Shown: piece by piece, positions 25,060 through 30,086 of the stretch
Position numbering within the stretch: the first letter of the stretch is position 1
Layout of the letters: each line of letters starts with the position of its first letter
Source of the DNA: Acidobacteriota bacterium
GTDB taxonomy: Bacteria > Acidobacteriota > Blastocatellia > RBC074
Reading direction: 5' to 3'
DNA length: 30,086 bases
Assembly (NCBI GenBank): GCA_022614735.1
Contig: JAKEHZ010000029.1
Span: 1 to 30,086, forward strand
Translations under genes and position numbers: made by a program
Notes under the pieces: model-generated
The model's input: only the letters and a program-made list of their open reading frames with translations
Told to the model about the DNA's origin: nothing
Databases searched by the model: none

Positions 25060-27219
25060 TTAATTCGCCTGATTATCCGGTGTTTGTTGACCGGTCTTCT
25101 TTTTGCCGTAGGGCTCTGCGACGTAGCCCTGTGCCGTAGCCTGGGCATTATCATAGTTGTTGCCGTTGCTGATCGCTTTATTGTATTCGGCGATTGCGCG
25201 CTCCCGCTGACCGATCATATCCCAGCAATTACCGCGATAAATGTATGACCAGACTTCTATCCAATCCGGTCGTATATTTCCGTTCAGCGCCTGGTCGAAG
25301 GCGTCGAGAGCCTTGTTCCAATTGCGTTGAGTCATATAGAGTAACCCGAGATTATACCACGCCCACGAATTGCCCCGATTCAGCTTGATTGCAGCCTGGA
25401 GCTGCTGTTCGGCTTCGGTATATTCCTGCTCGCGGAAGTGTTCGATCCCCCGCCGGACAATCACTCCCTCTCGCAACTCTGGGGAGCTTCGCAAGATCTT
25501 TGCGTCGGGATCGACGATGACTTCGACTGGCTTGCTCTTGGTCGAAATGTCGAAGTCCGCCGATGTCCCTTTCAATAGCAATGTCTGCCGTTCGTTCCCT
25601 GCCTCTGTGCGAAGCATAATTTCGACGGGCATCTCGAATGTATCCAGATCCTGTTTGACTGTGCCGGGCACGCGGAAGCCGTCTTTAGTGCGAGAGATTC
25701 GATAATCGACCCGGAACTCGGGCACGCCCGTCGAATCGACCCATTGGCCGAAGAAGAAGCGCAGGTTTCGTCCGGCGGCCTGTGAGGCGAATGCTTCAAA
25801 TTCGTCAAGTTTGACGTTCTTCCCCTGGTTTTTCGCGTAATAATCCTGCAGCATCTTGTCGAATTTTTCCTCACCCATCAACTGCCTCAGCATATTGAAG
25901 ACCAGCGCGCCTTTGTAAAAAACGATTGAGCGATAGGCCGGCGTCTGATCATCGAGCTGCAATGGAGCCTGACGAACAGAGGCTGATTGCTCGAAGGCTA
26001 AGGCCTTTTCGAGCTCGGCCTGAACTGACTGGCGGTAGAGAGTCTCATTGGAGTTGTCTTTCAGAAAAAGCAGTGTGCTGAATTCAGCCAATCCTTGCGA
26101 GAGCCAGATATCATCGAATGAACGCAACCCGACTGACTGTCCCCACCATTGATACGCGACTTCGCGCGCAAGCTTTTCATCGATTCCGGAAGCCAACGCG
26201 CGTGGTGACACAAACATGATTCCAGCGCCGGAGTATGTCTCGAGCGTTTCTTCATCAGTTTCAGCCACTATCAACTTGTTTCCAAAGGCATAACGACCGA
26301 ATTTCGATGAGTAGTATTCAAGATGTTTGCCGACGACTTCCGATGCGTGTTCAGCCCATTTCTCATCACCCACTTTGACATAAAAATCGACTACGAATCC
26401 ACCGTGATTCGATGAACGGAGTATGTATTTGCCCGCCGCGAAGTTACCTGGCAACACCTGTTTCGTGGTCGTGAAGGTGTAGGTCGAGAATTCTTCTTTG
26501 GTCTTTGGGTCAACCGATGGAACAGCGTAGACGGGTGACTCGCTATAACCCGCAACCAGATTACCCTTCGGGACTTTGATATTGATCAGTGAGGTCGCGA
26601 GGTCGGCTGCGTATTCGTGGAATGGGAACCAGCGAGCGGCATAGAAGAGGTATGACCCCTGTTCGCCGACATAAGCAAGCCGCGCATTTGATATTGGCCC
26701 GCCCTGTGGGGATTCAAGCGCTCCCTCATACTCAAAGAGGAGTGTGACGGGCTGGCCTGCCGGAGCGACATTCCCCAGGTCAACACGCACATTCATGTTC
26801 TCGCGGTTGTCTTGAATGAATTGCAAATCCGATGTTCCGGGCGCCTGATTTCCCCCATTTTCCTTGGCGGCGGGGCTATTTGGTTTGACGGCCCCGGCGC
26901 CGCGCACTTTCGGATCGCGTGGGTTAGGCGCGGGAGTGACAGGAGGTTTTGTCGCTGTCACACCGGCGCGCGTGATCCGTTTTATGGCGAGTGAGCCATT
27001 CATCTCGAAGACGACCGACCGGGTCTCAGTCGTAGGCACGAATCGGACTTCAGCGCGTGCCTTGAGCAGTTGCGCTGACGGCACAAGTTCCGCATCAATT
27101 TTGTAGTGCTGAACATCGAAATCAATCGCGCCCTTTGACGTACTTTGGGCGCCGACTCCGATAGCCGCCAAAGCAAAGGCGGCGATAGAAATCATCCCAA
27201 GCAAAAAGAATCTTTTCAT
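25060..27219 (-). CDS. Inactive M1-aminopeptidase-like protein with C-terminal TPR repeats
   Basis: This is a large exported protein with the M1 (gluzincin) fold but a lost active site. Residues are numbered from the first Met of the open frame (27246). The zinc motif HExxH is replaced by REVAY (361-365) within LAREVAYQWWG, and the third-ligand motif WLNEG by WLSQG (381-385). The substrate loop GAMEN is also absent (TYSGAGIMF). The fold is otherwise clear: the N-terminal beta domain is interrupted by a Pro-rich insert (about 96-137), and the QWWG, WLSQGLAEF and VFYKGALVFNMLRQL segments are present. C-terminal TPRs (about 605-700) include EYTEAEQQLQAAIKLNRGNS. The start at 27219 is preferred for its signal peptide and promoter distance. 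It could be a protein-binding pseudoenzyme. Confidence 0.87.
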   Translation of the reverse strand: MKRFFLLGMISIAAFALAAIGVGAQSTSKGAIDFDVQHYKIDAELVPSAQLLKARAEVRFVPTTETRSVVFEMNGSLAIKRITRAGVTATKPPVTPAPNPRDPKVRGAGAVKPNSPAAKENGGNQAPGTSDLQFIQDNRENMNVRVDLGNVAPAGQPVTLLFEYEGALESPQGGPISNARLAYVGEQGSYLFYAARWFPFHEYAADLATSLINIKVPKGNLVAGYSESPVYAVPSVDPKTKEEFSTYTFTTTKQVLPGNFAAGKYILRSSNHGGFVVDFYVKVGDEKWAEHASEVVGKHLEYYSSKFGRYAFGNKLIVAETDEETLETYSGAGIMFVSPRALASGIDEKLAREVAYQWWGQSVGLRSFDDIWLSQGLAEFSTLLFLKDNSNETLYRQSVQAELEKALAFEQSASVRQAPLQLDDQTPAYRSIVFYKGALVFNMLRQLMGEEKFDKMLQDYYAKNQGKNVKLDEFEAFASQAAGRNLRFFFGQWVDSTGVPEFRVDYRISRTKDGFRVPGTVKQDLDTFEMPVEIMLRTEAGNERQTLLLKGTSADFDISTKSKPVEVIVDPDAKILRSSPELREGVIVRRGIEHFREQEYTEAEQQLQAAIKLNRGNSWAWYNLGLLYMTQRNWNKALDAFDQALNGNIRPDWIEVWSYIYRGNCWDMIGQRERAIAEYNKAISNGNNYDNAQATAQGYVAEPYGKKKTGQQTPDNQAN

Positions 27220-27251
27220 ATTAATAGCCCCGCGTTTCTTGATCATAAAGT

Positions 27252-27288
27252 TGTAGTGGGATTATAGCACTACAGAACGTTTTTTGAA
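27252..27288 (-). promoter_or_regulatory. Promoter of the M1-like gene with a TGTAGTG dyad
   Basis: On the minus strand TTCAAA (27288-27283) and a perfect TATAAT (27266-27261) are 16 bases apart, giving a start near 27254. The dyad TGTAGTG (27252-27258) / CACTACA (27268-27274), a perfect 7-bp inverted repeat with nine bases between, surrounds the -10 box and start site, as an operator would. Confidence 0.6.
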
Positions 27289-27292
27289 GGTA

Positions 27293-27319
27293 ACCGGGCC
27301 TGATAAAGTTGCCCGGGTT
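27293..27319. other. CCGGGC/GCCCGG hairpin in the divergent gap
   Basis: ACCGGGC and GCCCGGG pair over at least six bases around an 11-base loop, with T-rich bases after it. It lies between two divergent genes, so it has no obvious upstream gene to terminate. A further TGTAGTG is at 27363-27369. Confidence 0.35.
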
Positions 27320-27441
27320 TAGGCTGATGGAAAATTTCGTTTTTTCTGGTAAGTTTGCCATTTGTAGTGACATACATAGGTTGTGAACGATAAAAACCGG
27401 TTAACTTGCATATGATCAAATCATGAAAAGGAGATCTCCAG

Positions 27442-28320
27442 GTGCTGCAAGATTTGTCTCTTTACCACCATCCGATCACAGACCTCTTCCCGGGTCAGGG
27501 GAGGTCCGAAGACTGGGAGCGGTATCATTTAAGCGATGAGCAGGTGAGGTTTTTCATCGAGAAGGGATACCTGGCGGGTTTGCGAATACTGAAGGAGGAG
27601 GAGATTGAAACGCTGAGTGAAGAGTTGAAAGACCTCATGAACCCGGAACACCCCGGACATAGTCTCTTCTACGAATTTCATTCGAACGAATCAAAAGATC
27701 CAACGAAAGTCCTCTTTCATGCGCTCGGCGCATGGCGGATTAAGCCCGGATTTCACGATCTGCTCTGGCATCCGGCAGTTCTCACTAAGGCTTCACAACT
27801 CCTCGACGGTGCGGTGCGTTTCTGGCATGACCAACTCTTCTGCAAACCGGCGCATCACGGTGGTGTCGTCGCCTGGCATCAGGACTATTCCTACTGGACG
27901 CGCACTACTCCGCTCGCTCATTTGACCTGCTGGATTGGGCTTGATGATTCTACCCGCGACAACGGCTGTGTTCACTACGTTCCGGGAAGCCACCTCTGGC
28001 CCGACTTACCGATCACGGGACTAACCGGCGATATGAGTGCCATTCTGTCAGTGCTCACTGATGAGCAGAAGAAGCTGTTCAAACCAGTAGCGATCGAGCT
28101 GAAAAAGGGCGAATGTTCCTTCCATCATCCGCGGATGATTCACGGCTCATATGCAAACACCACAGACAGGCCGCGTCGTGCAACAGTCATCAACGTTTTC
28201 CGAGATGGCGTCCGATCGAACTCTGATGCCCCGTTACTCGAAGGCGTACCTGTCATTCCTAAAGGCGAGAAGATGGGCGGGCAATTCTTCCCTCTTCTGT
28301 TCGATCCTGAAAACATCTGA
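27442..28320 (+). CDS. Phytanoyl-CoA-dioxygenase-family (PhyH) iron/2-oxoglutarate oxygenase
   Basis: This is a cytoplasmic oxygenase of 292 residues with the double-stranded beta-helix fold. The iron ligands are H146 and D148 in AWHQDYSYW and the distal H234 in PRMIHGSYANTT. The basic region TTDRPRRATVI (about 240-250) supplies an arginine to bind 2-oxoglutarate. VPGSHLWP (180-187) and the preceding DDSTRDNGCVHY are typical of PhyH members. The substrate is unknown: PhyH proteins hydroxylate lipids, amino acids or secondary metabolites. The start is GTG with AGGAG eight bases before it. It stands alone, divergent from the M1-like gene, and is followed by a GAATACGAAACAAACG repeat directly after the stop. 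Confidence 0.9.
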   Translation: MLQDLSLYHHPITDLFPGQGRSEDWERYHLSDEQVRFFIEKGYLAGLRILKEEEIETLSEELKDLMNPEHPGHSLFYEFHSNESKDPTKVLFHALGAWRIKPGFHDLLWHPAVLTKASQLLDGAVRFWHDQLFCKPAHHGGVVAWHQDYSYWTRTTPLAHLTCWIGLDDSTRDNGCVHYVPGSHLWPDLPITGLTGDMSAILSVLTDEQKKLFKPVAIELKKGECSFHHPRMIHGSYANTTDRPRRATVINVFRDGVRSNSDAPLLEGVPVIPKGEKMGGQFFPLLFDPENI

Positions 28321-28378
28321 GAATACGAAACAAACGAAAAAGCCTGAAATTTCGGCAAGTTTCATCTTCTCTTATTCT
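28321..28378. repeat. GAATACGAAACAAACG element with a decayed second arm
   Basis: GAATACGAAACAAACGAAAA starts one base after the PhyH stop and continues AGCCTGAAAT, which matches the minus-strand arm and loop of the 11887-11988 element (AGCCTAATAT). The opposite side (about 28351-28378) holds TTTCATCTTCTC and TTATTCT, only loosely complementary. It ends within the 3' codons of the next gene. Confidence 0.8.
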
Positions 28379-28908
28379 GAAGCGTCCAGGTTCGCGACCT
28401 CTTTTTGTCTCGTCTCCAGGCGATCTGGAAATTTCTCAGTCGTCTGTTCAGTAATACTGGAAACCGTGCTCGGCAAGCCTCTGTTTGGTAAAGGTTCAGG
28501 AAGGCCCATTGTCCTCGAATCGACAATCTCTCCTGTAATTACCTCCTGCCTGCTGCTTCGACGGGAAACCAACTTGAATGGGGTCGAGATCAAGAGAATG
28601 ATGAATCTCAGCGGTAAAATATTCCACATCAGGCTGAAGAGGATTAGGTCGACAAACGAAGTGAGAATACTTTGCCCGAGAATTCGCCAGGACTTGATAA
28701 TAGTTCGGTCATTAGCACTAGCTGGAGCATCCTTAAAAACGTGCTCGGCATATTTAGCCAGGAATTGATCGAGCGCATTATCGGTCTTGGTGAAAAAGTC
28801 ATCCGAGCTCCCGGACAGAGCTTGGGAGACGGCCTCAAGATTGGTGCCACATGAGACGCAGAACTTTCGCTCGATAGGGTTTTCTCTTCCGCAGTTTGGG
28901 CAAAACAT
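28372..28908 (-). CDS. Zinc-ribbon membrane protein
   Basis: This is a 178-residue protein with an N-terminal zinc ribbon: Cys3, Cys6, Cys17 and Cys20 as CPNC and CVSC. A linker of about 70 residues follows, with helix-forming ALDQFLAKYAEHVF, then a hydrophobic segment (about 88-115, LGQSILTSFVDLILFSLMWN..RFIILLIS) that suggests one or two membrane passes. The C-terminus is polar and disordered. The function is unknown; the layout is like zinc-ribbon membrane proteins that act as regulators or adaptors. AGGTGAG lies a few bases before the ATG. The stop codon lies in the edge of the 28321-28378 repeat. It is 16 bases after the TPR gene, so the two probably form an operon. Confidence 0.82.
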   Translation of the reverse strand: MFCPNCGRENPIERKFCVSCGTNLEAVSQALSGSSDDFFTKTDNALDQFLAKYAEHVFKDAPASANDRTIIKSWRILGQSILTSFVDLILFSLMWNILPLRFIILLISTPFKLVSRRSSRQEVITGEIVDSRTMGLPEPLPNRGLPSTVSSITEQTTEKFPDRLETRQKEVANLDASE

Positions 28909-28924
28909 CTGCTCACCTGGCCGG

Positions 28925-29968
28925 CTATTGCGGCTTCTTGTATTTCTTAATCAATTCATCCAGTCCATCAGTCTTTCCCTCGCGACGGAATGAGTAGTAT
29001 TGCTTCAAGTTATCTTTCAATTGATCGTGGACGCTCTGAAACTGAGGATTGCCCTCGGTGGCGGCAACAGTACGAGCCATCCAGTCAATAGTCTCATCCA
29101 GCTTCCCCAGGGCCTGGTTGAGTATTTCCGGCTTCTTCTCAGCTTGATACTTTTTCGCCATCTCCTGATATTCGTCATTTGAAATATTGACCAGCAATAA
29201 GAGTGTGGAAGGATCGTAAGGATCGAAACCGACAGCTTTCTCCAATTTCTCTTTGGCCCTCGCTTTGTCATTGCTGAAATAGAGAATCACGCCCTGAGCC
29301 TGGTAGAGACGCGGCAGCCAGGAGTTACGGTAGGATGTCCAGGCTTCGGCGGTCATCCTCTCAGGTTTTTTGTCCGACTCCATCAACTCAATGGCTTTTG
29401 CGGCCGCTTGCGATGATGTTTGCAGCAGTTTCGGAGAGGCCGTTTGCTTTTGAGCTTGATTCGCACCTGCCCACGCCAGCTGTGTCAACATAACGATATC
29501 ATCTGGATTCTTCTCCAGATACTTGGAGCTTTCGTTCAGCGCCTCATCAAACTTGCCTGCGTTCAGGTAAGCCTCAACCAATGCAGGCTTGACCATATCG
29601 GCCTCACCCGGTTGATTGAAGATCGAAATGAAATTTTGAGACAGTGAGATTTTTTGCGCGCTATCTTTCACTGAGATGATTTCATCCGCGATAAAGCCGG
29701 CGAGGCGCGGTCGCATCGAACTCTTGGAATATTTTTTAAGATAGTCAGCCGCAGCCTTCAGCTTCGCATCGGCTCCGCTCGCAGCATTGACCTTTGCTAA
29801 AGCCTTCTGCTCGTCTTCGGAGATTGGTGGTGTTTGATCTTTGGATTGATCCTGTTTTTGATCCTGGCTATCAATCGGTGAGGCGAACAACGTAGACGGA
29901 GCTGTAATCGAAAATGCGAGCACACACACCGCTGACACCCGCAGTGTGGGAACAAACATTGATTTCAT
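28925..29968 (-). CDS. Exported TPR-like protein
   Basis: This is a helical-repeat protein of 347 residues with a signal peptide (about 1-30: FVPTLRVSAVCVLAFSITAPSTLFAS), then a Gln/Asp/Lys-rich linker (DSQDQKQDQSKDQTPP). TPR-like helices fill the rest: PALVEAYLNAGKFDEALNES, YLEKNPDDIVMLTQLAWAG and LYQAQGVILYFSNDKARAKE, followed by KLEKAVGFDPYDPSTLLLL. The frame opens at 30049, but the ATG at 29968 follows GCGAGGTC and gives a clean signal peptide. A binding or scaffold role at the envelope is likely, but no partner is known. The zinc-ribbon protein is the next gene. TATAAT at 30053-30048 on the minus strand is a possible -10 box. Confidence 0.83.
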   Translation of the reverse strand: MKSMFVPTLRVSAVCVLAFSITAPSTLFASPIDSQDQKQDQSKDQTPPISEDEQKALAKVNAASGADAKLKAAADYLKKYSKSSMRPRLAGFIADEIISVKDSAQKISLSQNFISIFNQPGEADMVKPALVEAYLNAGKFDEALNESSKYLEKNPDDIVMLTQLAWAGANQAQKQTASPKLLQTSSQAAAKAIELMESDKKPERMTAEAWTSYRNSWLPRLYQAQGVILYFSNDKARAKEKLEKAVGFDPYDPSTLLLLVNISNDEYQEMAKKYQAEKKPEILNQALGKLDETIDWMARTVAATEGNPQFQSVHDQLKDNLKQYYSFRREGKTDGLDELIKKYKKPQ

Positions 29969-30047
29969 TTTTGACCTCGCGCTGATTGGAATTTTGTATA
30001 ACTTTGAATAGTGATGACACGAAACATCTGCCACATCACCAGCCGGC

Positions 30048-30078
30048 ATTATACTTGATTTTGGGGTGGGGCGTTCAA
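30048..30078 (-). promoter_or_regulatory. Possible promoter of the TPR/zinc-ribbon pair
   Basis: On the minus strand a perfect TATAAT (30053-30048) has TTGAAC 19 bases upstream (about 30078-30073), a longer spacing than ideal. Transcription would begin near 30041, about 70 bases before the preferred TPR start at 29968. Confidence 0.4.
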
Positions 30079-30086
30079 CCGATGTC

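Noticed and set aside
27719..27993. Small frames within the PhyH gene
   Set aside because: Both strands have short open frames here, but only the PhyH frame shows family motifs and a ribosome site.

Overview
The window is a dense stretch of chromosome, with about 28 genes in 30 kb, from a Gram-negative (diderm) bacterium of moderate GC. A complete Tol-Pal system, an OmpA-like Pal lipoprotein, two HtrA/Deg proteases, many signal-peptide TPR proteins with a carboxypeptidase-regulatory-like domain, and word-like inverted repeats between genes together suggest an acidobacterium, perhaps of the Blastocatellia type. That placement is an inference from gene content; no rRNA or other diagnostic marker lies in the window.

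Layout. 1-1830 (+): an ABC exporter ATPase and its membrane partner, separated by a 30-bp inverted repeat. 1909-7954 (-): a tol-pal operon read from high to low coordinates as tolQ, tolR, a TolA/TonB-like gene, a GNAT acetyltransferase, tolB, pal and cpoB, with a candidate promoter at 8005-8032. 8234-8710 (+): a secreted SmpA/OmlA-like protein. 8723-15950 (-): a series of same-strand genes in the order DinG-like helicase, M20 peptidase, 4HBT thioesterase, zinc-free MDR oxidoreductase, atpD and atpC; the other ATP synthase genes are absent. 16251-24256 (+): a DinB-like protein, queE, queC, a TPR protein with a good promoter and terminator, two tandem HtrA proteases, and a secreted peptidoglycan-binding protein. 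24270-27219 (-): an unknown secreted protein and a large M1-aminopeptidase-like protein whose zinc and catalytic residues are replaced. 27442-28320 (+): a PhyH-type dioxygenase. 28372-29968 (-): a zinc-ribbon membrane protein and a secreted TPR protein.

Most genes serve the cell envelope: Tol-Pal for outer-membrane constriction and peptidoglycan tethering, HtrA for periplasmic quality control, and peptidoglycan-binding and TPR proteins. The rest are housekeeping: F1 ATP synthase, 7-deazaguanine synthesis and a repair helicase.

The most unusual feature is the set of about a dozen inverted repeats at gene junctions. They are built from short repeated words such as CAGTTTTCAG or GAATACGAAACAAACG. 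Some have perfect stems of 33-47 bp, share loop sequences between loci, run up to or into stop and start codons, and in one case encode the end of a protein.
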